Shown piece after piece: positions 53,270 to 62,893 of a stretch of 64,000 nt of DNA. A model generated the notes under the pieces. The model was not told where the DNA came from and did no database searches. It was given only the letters and a program-made list of their open reading frames with translations. The stretch lies in NCBI RefSeq assembly GCF_900128495.1, contig NZ_LT635801.1, positions 3,312,691-3,376,690 on the forward strand. Reading direction: 5' to 3'. The position numbers were made by a program, and so were the translations under genes. Position 1 is the stretch's first letter. Each line of letters opens with the position of its first letter. The stretch is from Bacteroides ilei. Lineage in GTDB: Bacteria; Bacteroidota; Bacteroidia; Bacteroidales; Bacteroidaceae.

Positions 53270-54715
53270 ATGATGAAAAAGATGTTTTTCATAGTTGTAT
53301 TGGGTAGCTTCTTCTTCCTGTCGTCTGCAGTAGCGCAGAAGAATGAAGAAGCACATGTCGTGGTTCGTCAACAGTTAGTGGAGCGTGTAGATTCGTCTCT
53401 GGTTGTCAGTATGATCATTGATCTGAGCCAGACTGAAGTGGCTTCCGGAAAGAGTCTTGTATATACACCTGTAATAGAACGCGGAGACAGTGTGGTAGCA
53501 TTGCCACCGTTGCTTGTAAACGGACGAAGCCGCCATATATTATATGAAAGGTCCGGACGTAATCCTCAGGACGACGGCGAATTTGAGTTGCGTCGCAGGA
53601 ACGGTAAGGAGCAGACTTTCGATTATTATGCCCGTGTGCCTTTCCGTAAATGGATGGAAAAGTCGGAAGTGTCGTTAATAACTGATTTATGCGGTTGTGG
53701 ATGGGAAAGCCTGCAGAATGATAAAGATCCGCTGTTTCCTATCAATATGGCTCAGCCTATCGTATTGAAGCCTATGCTGGCATACGTAGTACCGCAGGCC
53801 GAACAGGTAAAGGCGCGTTCCATTGAGGGAAGTGCTTTCCTTGATTTCCCTGTCAACAAGATAACCATCTATCCGGATTATCGTAAGAATCCTTCCGAAT
53901 TGCAGAAAATCCGTGAAACGATCGATAAGGTGCGTAACGATAAATATGCCACCATTACTGAAGTACACATCAAGGGTTATGCTTCACCTGAAGGTTCATA
54001 TAGCAATAATGCCTATCTGGCAGAGAACCGTGCCAAAGCGTTGCTCAATTATGTACAGGGCCTGTATCATTTCCAGAATGCCCGGTTTACCGTCGATTTT
54101 GAGCCTGAGGATTGGGTAGGGCTGGAACGTATGGTCAATGAATCGTCTCTTGAAGGAAAGGACGAGATTTTGGCAATCATAAATGCCGATACTCCGTCGG
54201 ATTGGGATCAGCGTGAGTGGAAGTTGAAGGAAGTAAACGGAGGAAAAGACTATCGTATTATCCTGCGTGATATCTATCCGGCATTGCGCCATTCGGATTA
54301 TACCGTGAAATACACCATACGTAATTTTACTGTCGATGAGGCTAAAGAGCTTATCTATACTGATCCCAAACAGTTGAGCCTGAACGAAATGTTCCAGGTT
54401 GCACAGACATTCGAGCCGGGAAGTGAGAGATACAATGAAATATTCGAAATAGCTGTACGCATGTATCCGGACGATCCTGTTTCCAATCTGAATGCTGCTG
54501 TTACAGCTATCGGTACAAAACGTCTGGATGCCGCACGCCGTTATCTGACTAAGGCTGCCGATGTACCCGAAAAGAAGTTGGCCGAGGCGTCTTTGCTTAT
54601 GCTCGAAGGAAATCTGGACGAAGCAGAGGCTCTGCTCAAACAATTGGAAAATACGTCAGTAGCAGAACAGGCTGCTGAAAACCTGAAGCAGATTGCTGCC
54701 AAACGTAATGAATGA
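53270..54715 (+). CDS. DUF3868 / OmpA-like protein of the fimbrial operon
   Basis: The 481-residue protein has a signal (FFIVVLGSFFFLSSAVAQ), an N-terminal DUF3868 domain (to about 170), an OmpA-like peptidoglycan-binding region (ITEVHIKGYASPEGSYSNNA, then YLAENRAKALLNYV) and a helical TPR-like C terminus. It is likely an outer-membrane or periplasmic partner that fixes the fimbrial system to the envelope. The next gene overlaps its stop codon. Confidence 0.88.
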   Translation: MMKKMFFIVVLGSFFFLSSAVAQKNEEAHVVVRQQLVERVDSSLVVSMIIDLSQTEVASGKSLVYTPVIERGDSVVALPPLLVNGRSRHILYERSGRNPQDDGEFELRRRNGKEQTFDYYARVPFRKWMEKSEVSLITDLCGCGWESLQNDKDPLFPINMAQPIVLKPMLAYVVPQAEQVKARSIEGSAFLDFPVNKITIYPDYRKNPSELQKIRETIDKVRNDKYATITEVHIKGYASPEGSYSNNAYLAENRAKALLNYVQGLYHFQNARFTVDFEPEDWVGLERMVNESSLEGKDEILAIINADTPSDWDQREWKLKEVNGGKDYRIILRDIYPALRHSDYTVKYTIRNFTVDEAKELIYTDPKQLSLNEMFQVAQTFEPGSERYNEIFEIAVRMYPDDPVSNLNAAVTAIGTKRLDAARRYLTKAADVPEKKLAEASLLMLEGNLDEAEALLKQLENTSVAEQAAENLKQIAAKRNE

Positions 54716-54741
54716 TTAAAGAACAAGAAACAGAAAAAAGA

Positions 54742-56382
54742 ATGAAACGATTCTATAAATATTGTATTTTGGGATGCCTTGTTGCTTTCTGTTTCGCCTG
54801 TAAAGATGAGGTGGCAGACAGCCAGGGACAAACGGATATGGATTCTTCTGTATATATCACTTTTACGGTCAAGATGAATGAAGGAGGATTGCCTGCACGT
54901 AGTGTGACAGACGATCCTGACGATGACGGTTATGTCACGTCCGACGACGGCAATGAAATAGGTAAGGACCGTGAAAATAATATTTCGGAAGTGATTCTGA
55001 TTTTTGCCGATGAGGAGGGAAATTTCGTTTATGATGGAACGGCTCCTGTAACTAAGGCGACATCCAATCAGTACACGTTGAATGTACAGGCCGAAGAATT
55101 GGAGTATTATAAACAAGCTGGTGATTTACAGGTATATCTGTTCTGTAATCCGGACGATAAATTGAAAGAAGCTGCAGGAGCGCTTGCTTCCGGTACACCG
55201 GTTTCAGATTTCCTTGATCAGGCATACACAATTCCGCAAGGAGAAAGTGAAAACTGCCGTGCGTGGGAGGATAACCGCTTCTTTATGTCGAATGCGGTTC
55301 CTCATACGGCTTATTTTCCGGGCAATGTAAGTGAGTTCAGCAAGGTCAATCCATGGAATTTGGGTACAATCCGTGTGGAACGTGCTGTGGCCCGTTTTGA
55401 TTATAGGGCTAAGATGACCGACAATATATACCGTGTGTACGACAAGACTGACGGATCCGAGACATATCAAAACAATCCTGGAGTATCTGTCCAGCTTACC
55501 GACATAGCTCTTGTCAATATGAGCAGGAGCTTTTATTACTGGAGAAGAGTTTCGAATGCCGCCGACGGATATTCAAATCCTGTTATCAGCGGAACAGAGA
55601 CTGTTTCGAACTATGTAGTCGATACAGACGCTACGCAAAAGGTCGGATATGTTGCCAACGGTTGGGCTGACAAGCAGGATTATTATTTCTATAATCTTGA
55701 GACACCGGACGATCGAAAGTTTACAAGTCTGAGTGACATATCTGATAATGAAGAGGATGAAGATGAGTCATGGAACGACGACCAGAAGTATAATGGATAT
55801 CATATCTGGAGATATGCATCAGAAAATACGGTTCCATATATGAGCAGCCAGTCTAATGCTTTGCTTACAGGCATCCTGCTGAAAGCTGTCATTATTCCCG
55901 ATAAAGGCAACAGCCTGGAAGGTGTGATGGACAGCGGTAAAACCATATACGTTTTCGATAGAGTTCTGTATGGCGATTGGGATGCTGTAAAAGAAGCTGC
56001 CTCCAAAGGCGACAATACACGTCTGAAAGAAGCATATGAGGCGGTAAATGGCGGAATGGGATATCTGGAAGCCGGATTTACAGCTTTTATGCCTAATGCA
56101 GCCGACGGTAAATACTATACACACTATTATTATTGGAACAAGCATAATGATAATTATGACGACGGCAATACAGGTCCAATGGAATTTGCTGTAGTACGGA
56201 ATAATGTATATAAGCTTCAGGTAGATGCCCTTTACAGTTTTGGAGATCCCGAAAATCCGGATCCCGAAAATCCGGAACCTGATCCGGAACCGACACCGGT
56301 ACCGGATGATGGTCCTCAATTGAAACTTACCGTTAAGGTACTTCCATGGGTAACGCGTAAATTTACAATAACTTTTGATTAA
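54742..56382 (+). CDS. Large fimbrillin, Mfa1-like major subunit
   Basis: From the ATG at 54742 the protein has 546 residues. It is a lipoprotein (YKYCILGCLVAFCFAC) with GGLPARSVTDDPDDDG after about 55 residues, an arginine site like the one where Mfa1/FimA precursors are cut to start polymerisation. The body has the two-domain transthyretin-like fimbrillin pattern. A Pro/Glu-rich linker (PENPDPENPEPDPEPTPVP) precedes the last strand LKLTVKVLPWVTRKFTITFD. The alternative ATG at 54712 overlaps the previous stop codon (ATGA) and may be used instead. Confidence 0.85.
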   Translation: MKRFYKYCILGCLVAFCFACKDEVADSQGQTDMDSSVYITFTVKMNEGGLPARSVTDDPDDDGYVTSDDGNEIGKDRENNISEVILIFADEEGNFVYDGTAPVTKATSNQYTLNVQAEELEYYKQAGDLQVYLFCNPDDKLKEAAGALASGTPVSDFLDQAYTIPQGESENCRAWEDNRFFMSNAVPHTAYFPGNVSEFSKVNPWNLGTIRVERAVARFDYRAKMTDNIYRVYDKTDGSETYQNNPGVSVQLTDIALVNMSRSFYYWRRVSNAADGYSNPVISGTETVSNYVVDTDATQKVGYVANGWADKQDYYFYNLETPDDRKFTSLSDISDNEEDEDESWNDDQKYNGYHIWRYASENTVPYMSSQSNALLTGILLKAVIIPDKGNSLEGVMDSGKTIYVFDRVLYGDWDAVKEAASKGDNTRLKEAYEAVNGGMGYLEAGFTAFMPNAADGKYYTHYYYWNKHNDNYDDGNTGPMEFAVVRNNVYKLQVDALYSFGDPENPDPENPEPDPEPTPVPDDGPQLKLTVKVLPWVTRKFTITFD

Positions 56383-56395
56383 ATAATGAAAAGCC

Positions 56396-57406
56396 ATGAA
56401 ATATATAGAAAATAAAAAATTATCCTATCTGATACTCCTGCTTTTGTGCCCGTGGATGATATTCACCTCATGCGAATATATCCACGAAGATCTTATGCCC
56501 TGTGAGCGTGGTGTATCATTGCGTTTTGTGTACGATTATAATATGGAATATGCCAACGCATTCCCGAGCAAGGTGGATTGTGTGACGCTTTATATTTACG
56601 ACGGCCAGGGAAACTATGTAGCTACCCGTGAGGAAACCTCTGATGTTCTTAGTGACGAGAACTACCGTATGCGTATTGACCTTGAACCGGGCGACTATCA
56701 TCTGGTGGCATACGGAGGATTGGCCTGCGAGCAACATTCTTTTGCCGTAACGGACGAGCCTGTAGATGCTACCGACGTACTTTCCGGTCTGTCTGTCCAG
56801 ATGCAACACGATAACCTGACGTCCGACAAGCTCTTGCACGATTTCTTCTTCGGTTCGCTGGATGTAACGGTAGAGGAAGACCTGTATAAGGACGAAACGG
56901 TGTATATGATGAAGAATACCAACAATATCCGGATTATCCTGCAGCAGCTGAACGGTCTGCCGGTATCGGATGAGGATTTCACATTCCGTATTGTGAACGA
57001 TGACAATACCTTGTTTGCCAATGATAATTCATTGATTGAGAACGGCTATATTACGTATATGCCTTGGGTTCAGGGCCAACGTACTGTTGGCGAAGGCGAA
57101 GAGGGTAGCGGTAAGGTTACTGTAGCTTACGCCGAATTTTCCACTTCACGCCTTACTACAGGCAACCATCCGCGACTGATTATCACTAATAATGCAACGG
57201 AAGACGAAGTGGTAAATATACCATTGAATGATTACCTGCTGCTCCTTAAGAGCGACCGTTATGCCGACATGGGTGATCAGGAATACCTCGACCGTGAGAA
57301 TGAATGGTCGATGATTTTCTTCCTCGACAGAAATCATATGTGGGTTGACGCTCAAATCATTATTAACGACTGGGTAGTACGACTGAATAATATTACGATG
57401 CCATGA
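56396..57406 (+). CDS. FimB/Mfa2 family fimbrial anchor subunit
   Basis: The 336-residue lipoprotein (signal ending FTSC) has the family features DLMPCERGVSLRFVYDYNME, DCVTLYIYDGQGNYV, and YHLVAYGGLACEQHSF. Mfa2/FimB proteins sit in the outer membrane and anchor the fimbrium and limit its length. It follows the major subunit by 13 bp. The next gene starts within its stop codon. Confidence 0.9.
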   Translation: MKYIENKKLSYLILLLLCPWMIFTSCEYIHEDLMPCERGVSLRFVYDYNMEYANAFPSKVDCVTLYIYDGQGNYVATREETSDVLSDENYRMRIDLEPGDYHLVAYGGLACEQHSFAVTDEPVDATDVLSGLSVQMQHDNLTSDKLLHDFFFGSLDVTVEEDLYKDETVYMMKNTNNIRIILQQLNGLPVSDEDFTFRIVNDDNTLFANDNSLIENGYITYMPWVQGQRTVGEGEEGSGKVTVAYAEFSTSRLTTGNHPRLIITNNATEDEVVNIPLNDYLLLLKSDRYADMGDQEYLDRENEWSMIFFLDRNHMWVDAQIIINDWVVRLNNITMP

Positions 57407-58620
57407 AAAGAGTGATTAAAATAGCAATGCTAAGTATCGGTTGGGTATTCGCCTGCTGGATGCTGTCTGCATGCTCGTCGGTTATGGAAGAACCGGATAA
57501 CGGCATAAGCGACGGCTCTACTGCTACGCTGACTATCCACACAGCCGTGCCAGGCGCCGGTACAAGAGCTGACGATAATATTCCGGAAAGGGAAAAAATA
57601 GAGCGTTTACGTATAATTGTAGTCGATGAAGAGACCAACATTGTGGATTACAATCGTCTGCATAGCTTCCCTAATCGTGATGGAAGTACTTACACCATCG
57701 GTTTGGATAAGGGAGGGAAAAAACTTCTTTACCTGTTGGCTAATACCGAAGATTTAGGTCTTGTTATCCCTTCTAAGGGTGATACATGGAATGATGAAGT
57801 TGATAAGCATGTCATAAATCTGTTACCTGAAGGCCGTCTTCCTTTTACTTCGAAATACGAAGTTGAGGTAGCCGAAGAAGAGGAAGACACAGCCGGTGAT
57901 GAAAATAAGGATGGTGATACTCCAGCCGATGGCGATGGAACCACAGAAGGTGATACTCCCGCAGATGTTGTTCCTGAGATTCCTGAAGATTACACATGCT
58001 ACATTGCCATTGCTGCTGTCAAATTCTCGTTTACGTTTACTAATAATACTGGACAGGAAATTACAGTCTCTGACTTTAAAATTTCAAGTATTGCCGACTG
58101 TTCTTACCTGTTACCACATAATGAGAAATGGGATGAGTGGGTAGAAAATGTAACGGGAGATGGTGCAAAGGAATATTTCACGAAATATGAAATACCGTCT
58201 GGCGCTGAGCATGGTGTATTTTCTGTTCCTATTCCGTCATCTGGAAACGAAGGAGAGTCAGAAGCAGGTACAGGAACATCAACATCGTCTTTTACTGTAC
58301 TTGCAGAAGAAGGTAATAATACATATACCATTCCAGATTTTTATTGTCATGAAAGTAAATATCTTCCTTATCCTGATGTAACTGAGCAACATTATACTAT
58401 TCATTTTAGTATAGATGGTAAATCTTATGATGCTGAAATTAAAGATAAAACTGGAGCTTTGAAATCCTTGATACGCAGTACTCATGTGATTGTAAACATT
58501 GAGATAAATAAGCTGGCGGGTTCAGACGATCGTCAGATTGTCGTATGGGGAAAAATTACTGATTGGACAACTGATACTGCAATAGAAGGCGGATTGGAAG
58601 AATTGCTTTCGGAACCTTAA
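57403..58620 (+). CDS. Fimbrial subunit lipoprotein (minor fimbrillin)
   Basis: The 405-residue protein is a lipoprotein (WMLSACSS) with PGAGTRADDN at about residue 50, an arginine cleavage site as in fimbrillin maturation. The body is beta-rich. An acidic low-complexity insert (AEEEEDTAGDENKDGDTPAD and more) lies near 160-190. It overlaps the preceding gene by 4 bp (ATGA). It is probably an accessory or tip-proximal subunit. Confidence 0.8.
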   Translation: MKRVIKIAMLSIGWVFACWMLSACSSVMEEPDNGISDGSTATLTIHTAVPGAGTRADDNIPEREKIERLRIIVVDEETNIVDYNRLHSFPNRDGSTYTIGLDKGGKKLLYLLANTEDLGLVIPSKGDTWNDEVDKHVINLLPEGRLPFTSKYEVEVAEEEEDTAGDENKDGDTPADGDGTTEGDTPADVVPEIPEDYTCYIAIAAVKFSFTFTNNTGQEITVSDFKISSIADCSYLLPHNEKWDEWVENVTGDGAKEYFTKYEIPSGAEHGVFSVPIPSSGNEGESEAGTGTSTSSFTVLAEEGNNTYTIPDFYCHESKYLPYPDVTEQHYTIHFSIDGKSYDAEIKDKTGALKSLIRSTHVIVNIEINKLAGSDDRQIVVWGKITDWTTDTAIEGGLEELLSEP

Positions 58621-58653
58621 ATGAATAACTGAATCAATTAAATGGTAAACTAT

Positions 58654-59796
58654 ATGAAACAGTTGAAATATATTATATTATACGTTGGACTGCTGGCGAT
58701 AAGTGCCTGTACAGCGGAAAAGGTTGCCCCAACAGCTGAAACGGTTCAGAATACAGAGGTTCGTTTGGTGGCAGACATATCCGAATCAGGAAATGCTTCG
58801 CGCGCAGACGCAGATTACATTAAGAAAACTTTTACTAACGGTGATCAAATACGCTTGGTGAATACAGTATTCTACAATACCCCTAACTTTAATGATAAAA
58901 AGACTATTTTTACTTTTTCTAATGAATATGATCCGGAAAAAGGATATAAGTTTACACAATCCAGTCAAACAGGTCAGGGAAATAGTGATAATGAGACTGA
59001 AAATACAGAAGATGAAGTAGAACAGACACAATCAGTCCTGACATGGAATGATTTTTCACCAACATCTTTTGTTTACATATTTGAAGCTGTATATTATCCA
59101 GGAAATACACTGTTTAATTCTGTACAATTTGATCAAAATAAAGATAATGGTATCGGCTTTAAAAACAGTGATCTCCTGCTTGCTCACCATCGTATGCTGT
59201 TGGAAGATAAGTATAATGATATAGAACTGTCCTTCCATCATGCTTTAGCTATGGTAAGGGTGAACGTAAGTGTTCCAATAGGCGTAGGAGGACTTCAAAA
59301 AGATGCATTTACTGAGGCGAAAGTGCATGGTGTCCAACCTGGATTTACAGTGAACTATTCATCAACAATTTCCAATGATGGATTACGTACAGTATACGGT
59401 ACTGGAGGAAAAACAGATATTACGATGTGGCGTCAAAGTAGTAAGGTATCTTCAGATAACAAGACTCAGACATATACTTTCCTGGCCATAATTCCAGTAC
59501 CAAATGATGAAGAAGGAGTAAATATTGATCAGGAAGATTTTGTCCGTTTTAAAGTTAAAATAGATAATAATAAAGAAAAGACTTATCGGTTTGTTAGAAA
59601 TGAAGGTGCTGGTGCCATAAGTTTAAGTCAGTCTCACATCACGGTATTAAACTTGGAATGGGACGTGAACGAAGGTCTTCCTTTACTTTTATCTGCTAGT
59701 ATAGAACCTTGGAAGGAAGCATCTGCAGATATGATTTTAGATGGAGAAGATAGTAATTCTAATGAAAATAATCAGGAAGGAGGTAGTAACCCATGA
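58654..59796 (+). CDS. Fimbrillin family protein
   Basis: From the ATG at 58654 the protein has 380 residues. It is a lipoprotein (LLAISACTAE) with ASRADADYIK after the signal. It follows the fimbrillin-family pattern: FTNGDQIRLVN, LTWNDFSPTSFVYIFEAVYY, DLLLAHHRML, ELSFHHALAMVRVNVSVP and HITVLNLEWDV. The F-H-H-A-L-A segment is diagnostic of the group. The next gene starts at its stop codon. It is likely a minor subunit of the fimbrium. Confidence 0.85.
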   Translation: MKQLKYIILYVGLLAISACTAEKVAPTAETVQNTEVRLVADISESGNASRADADYIKKTFTNGDQIRLVNTVFYNTPNFNDKKTIFTFSNEYDPEKGYKFTQSSQTGQGNSDNETENTEDEVEQTQSVLTWNDFSPTSFVYIFEAVYYPGNTLFNSVQFDQNKDNGIGFKNSDLLLAHHRMLLEDKYNDIELSFHHALAMVRVNVSVPIGVGGLQKDAFTEAKVHGVQPGFTVNYSSTISNDGLRTVYGTGGKTDITMWRQSSKVSSDNKTQTYTFLAIIPVPNDEEGVNIDQEDFVRFKVKIDNNKEKTYRFVRNEGAGAISLSQSHITVLNLEWDVNEGLPLLLSASIEPWKEASADMILDGEDSNSNENNQEGGSNP

Positions 59797-61130
59797 AAAA
59801 AATACAGATTATGGTAGTGGCGGTTATGGGTGTTTTGATAGCTGCCTGCTCGAACCACGAACTGAATGAAGAAACTGGATTGAACGTAAATGATCCTCTG
59901 GAAATAAGTGTTACCATTAATGAAACTTTACAGTCAAGAGCTGAAAGTGAACCGGCTGTTGGTGATTATTATTTTTCATATATAGGTAAAGGTACAACAA
60001 CTAATTATACTGTATTAAAAGTGCTACTTGATCAGGAAGGAAAAGGTACCCCAATTTTAAATAATAAAAAGCTGACATGGAGTGATATCAATACAAATGT
60101 AAATAATTCTTTTGTGTTGGATAATGTTCCTAAAACAGATGGTTTTACCACAACTACGTCTAAAGCTTCAATAAATCTGCAGGAGATAAAATTAGAGGAT
60201 GGAAGTGATGTTTCCCTTTATGATGCCGCCCCTGCTCCGGAACAAAACGGTACAGGAAATGATTTGGTATGGGGAACGGTTAAAGTAAAAGATGTAAGTA
60301 ATGCTCCATTAAGTTATGTGCATTTTGGTTTGAAGCATCTGATGTCAATGCTGACATTTAACATAGAATCTAATGACGAGACAATAAAATCTATTTTGAA
60401 TAATCCTGAAAACATTGATGTAAAGTTATACCGTGTAATTACTAAGCCTTCTACCTATAATAGACTGACAGGAGCGATTTCGATAGGTAGTAATATTGAT
60501 CCAATTGATGAGGAACATTCCATTACTTTAGACATAATAAAGACTGAACAAAATGGATCAGTAACTACTGAAAATTGGATTTTTCCTCCACAAGAGTTCA
60601 TAAAAAATTCAAGGCCAATATTGTCAATTACTTTAAATAACGGTGATGGTACGACCAACACATTCAAAGGTGTGTTGCCCGAAACCATGTCCTATGAAAA
60701 TAGTTATGAGTTGTTGGAATTTATTTCCGGTTGCCATCTGACTGTTAACGTTGAGTTGGGTAATTGGGAGAATCCACAAATACAATTCAGGCCTGTACTG
60801 GTAAAAAAATGGGTTGACAAGGGTGATGCACAGTTAAATTCCAATCAAGTTGGGGTCTATACAGCCGAAGAGCTGAAAGAATTGGTTAATGCTTATAATG
60901 AGGATCCAAGCGGGGATAATTTGACATTGTGGAAGTATGGAATATTAAACGGTGATACTTGGACGTTCTATTTATGGAAAACTTTCACAGATGATAGTAT
61001 TACTGGAACAAGTTTAGGCTTTGAATTAAATAAAACCCCAGGTTTTACTTTTGTATCTAACAACCATCTTATTAATGGCTATAAAGTAGAATCAAACGGT
61101 ACTTTAACAACAACAACTGATGGAGATTAA
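59793..61130 (+). CDS. Fimbrillin family protein with C-terminal shared module
   Basis: The 445-residue lipoprotein (GVLIAACSNH) has a fimbrillin body (KLTWSDINTNVNNSFVLDN, VHFGLKHLMSMLTFNIES, HLTVNVELGNWENPQIQFRP). After about residue 345 comes a module beginning VGVYTAEELKELVNAYNED that recurs in the next protein (YTTEDLKGWMEAYNS). It is coupled to the previous gene by an ATGA overlap. Codon use is AT-rich, as in the other distal genes of the operon. Confidence 0.83.
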   Translation: MKKIQIMVVAVMGVLIAACSNHELNEETGLNVNDPLEISVTINETLQSRAESEPAVGDYYFSYIGKGTTTNYTVLKVLLDQEGKGTPILNNKKLTWSDINTNVNNSFVLDNVPKTDGFTTTTSKASINLQEIKLEDGSDVSLYDAAPAPEQNGTGNDLVWGTVKVKDVSNAPLSYVHFGLKHLMSMLTFNIESNDETIKSILNNPENIDVKLYRVITKPSTYNRLTGAISIGSNIDPIDEEHSITLDIIKTEQNGSVTTENWIFPPQEFIKNSRPILSITLNNGDGTTNTFKGVLPETMSYENSYELLEFISGCHLTVNVELGNWENPQIQFRPVLVKKWVDKGDAQLNSNQVGVYTAEELKELVNAYNEDPSGDNLTLWKYGILNGDTWTFYLWKTFTDDSITGTSLGFELNKTPGFTFVSNNHLINGYKVESNGTLTTTTDGD

Positions 61131-61134
61131 TAAT

Positions 61135-62892
61135 ATGAAAGCAATAATAAGAAACAGTATACTTGCCTGCCTGGCATTCGGTATAGGTACAGCATGTACT
61201 GACGAATCAGGTGTAGAGGGCATTACCGGCGCCAAAGGATATCTGGAGGTTTTTGCCAGAATCGGAGAGGTTTCTACTGCACCAAGTAGAGGCGAAGGGG
61301 ATGCAGGAGCTGAGAATACACCTTCTTATGAGGATAAATATGGCGTACCGATGAATGAACTCTATTCATACCTTTCAACAGATGTTGCCGGAGGCGGATT
61401 TCATGATGATTGTAAGATAGGTATCTATTCTCTTAATGGAACAGATGGAACTGAAACTAATCCACTGGTGAATACTCCTCTGATTTTTAAAGGCTCAAGT
61501 TTCGTAAATGAAGGTATACAAATACCTAGTATGACCAACCTTGGGAAAACATTTGCTTACTATCCTTATTCTGAGATAAATAATTATGAGAATACAACAG
61601 AAGGTGAAAAGAAATATCCGATAGACATTTATATCAAAAAAAACAATAATCCGTATTACAAGGATAATAAGAATGAAGTTATTGACTTGCTTACCGCAAG
61701 CAATACCGGTTCTCTTGATGACGGTAAAATATTTTATAGTTTCAAGCATGCTTGCTCTATGTTAATGATTTATCGTGGAGACGGATTTGATTCAGAGACC
61801 ATTTCTGATCCCACAGTAAAGGTTAAGCTGAAGGAAGGATTAAAAGCATTTGTGGTTTACGATAAAGGTGAATTTACTCTTAAAACATATACGGATGAAA
61901 GTGTCCAACAGATATTCGAAACCAACTATTGCAAAAGTTATCAGGCTGTTGGTCAAATAGATGCCAAACCTGTATATTCTGTAATATTGCCCCCTGGTGC
62001 GGAAGTGGAATATATTCAGATGATGGATAATTTCGGCACGATGCAATATATATATCCAGAAAATAATCTGAAATTGGATGGTGGATATAGATATCCGGTT
62101 ACTGTTAAGTTGGATGGATTATTCCCGACTATTTATCCGCATGAGATTAAGGAATGGACTAATGAGACGATTTTGATAAGTAAGAATGGTGGTATTTATA
62201 CTACTGAGGATTTAAAAGGATGGATGGAAGCTTATAATAGCAATTCCCAAAGTGATGATCAGTTAAAAGAGTATGGTACTAAAAATGATGAAAGTGGTAA
62301 ATGGACGTTTCATTTATATGCCGATGTTGATTGCAGTACCATTGAGAATTGTCAATCTTTTATCACGACATTTACAGACTGTTTGGAAGGACACGGACAT
62401 ACTCTTAGTAATATTAAATTGACTAAAAAAGAGAATGGCAATATTGGTTTTGTTGGTGAGCTGAATGGCGGTAGCATAAACAATCTGAAGATAGATGGTA
62501 TTTCCATCAGTGGAGGAACGGAAGATAATGATTGTACCGGTACTATAGCGGGTACTATTACAAATGGAAGTATTAAAGAGTGTAAAATAACAGGTATCGA
62601 AATCTATAGTGAAAAAGGATATGTCGGTTCACTTGCAGGAAAAGCCACATTCGGAACTGTTGATAAATGTCTTTTGGAAGGAAATCTGCGGTTAGGAAAA
62701 GATGCTTCTATAGCAGACGGTCAAAAACTGTTCGGAGAAAAGGCTGAAGATTTTAATTTAGGTGATACAAACACCAGCGGTGTATATGTATTCAAGGCTG
62801 CAGTAGATAATGCAGAAACCGGAGAAAATGTAGGTTCTGCAGGTGATGATAGCGGTACTGATAATGTAGACGATACAACAGGAGGAAACTGA
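61135..62892 (+). CDS. Fimbrillin family protein with GLUG-like C-terminal repeats
   Basis: From the ATG at 61135 the protein has 585 residues. It is a lipoprotein (AFGIGTACTDES). A fimbrillin body (KIFYSFKHACSMLMIYRG, GYRYPVTVKLDGLFPTI) is followed by the shared module (IYTTEDLKGWMEAYNSNSQS) and then by beta-helix repeats of GLUG type: EGHGHTLSNIKLTKKENGNI, GFVGELNGGSINNLKIDGIS, GTIAGTITNGSIKECKITGI. A repeat-based end like this suggests an adhesive tip subunit. The frame starts 4 bp after the previous stop. Confidence 0.83.
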   Translation: MKAIIRNSILACLAFGIGTACTDESGVEGITGAKGYLEVFARIGEVSTAPSRGEGDAGAENTPSYEDKYGVPMNELYSYLSTDVAGGGFHDDCKIGIYSLNGTDGTETNPLVNTPLIFKGSSFVNEGIQIPSMTNLGKTFAYYPYSEINNYENTTEGEKKYPIDIYIKKNNNPYYKDNKNEVIDLLTASNTGSLDDGKIFYSFKHACSMLMIYRGDGFDSETISDPTVKVKLKEGLKAFVVYDKGEFTLKTYTDESVQQIFETNYCKSYQAVGQIDAKPVYSVILPPGAEVEYIQMMDNFGTMQYIYPENNLKLDGGYRYPVTVKLDGLFPTIYPHEIKEWTNETILISKNGGIYTTEDLKGWMEAYNSNSQSDDQLKEYGTKNDESGKWTFHLYADVDCSTIENCQSFITTFTDCLEGHGHTLSNIKLTKKENGNIGFVGELNGGSINNLKIDGISISGGTEDNDCTGTIAGTITNGSIKECKITGIEIYSEKGYVGSLAGKATFGTVDKCLLEGNLRLGKDASIADGQKLFGEKAEDFNLGDTNTSGVYVFKAAVDNAETGENVGSAGDDSGTDNVDDTTGGN

Positions 62893-62893
62893 T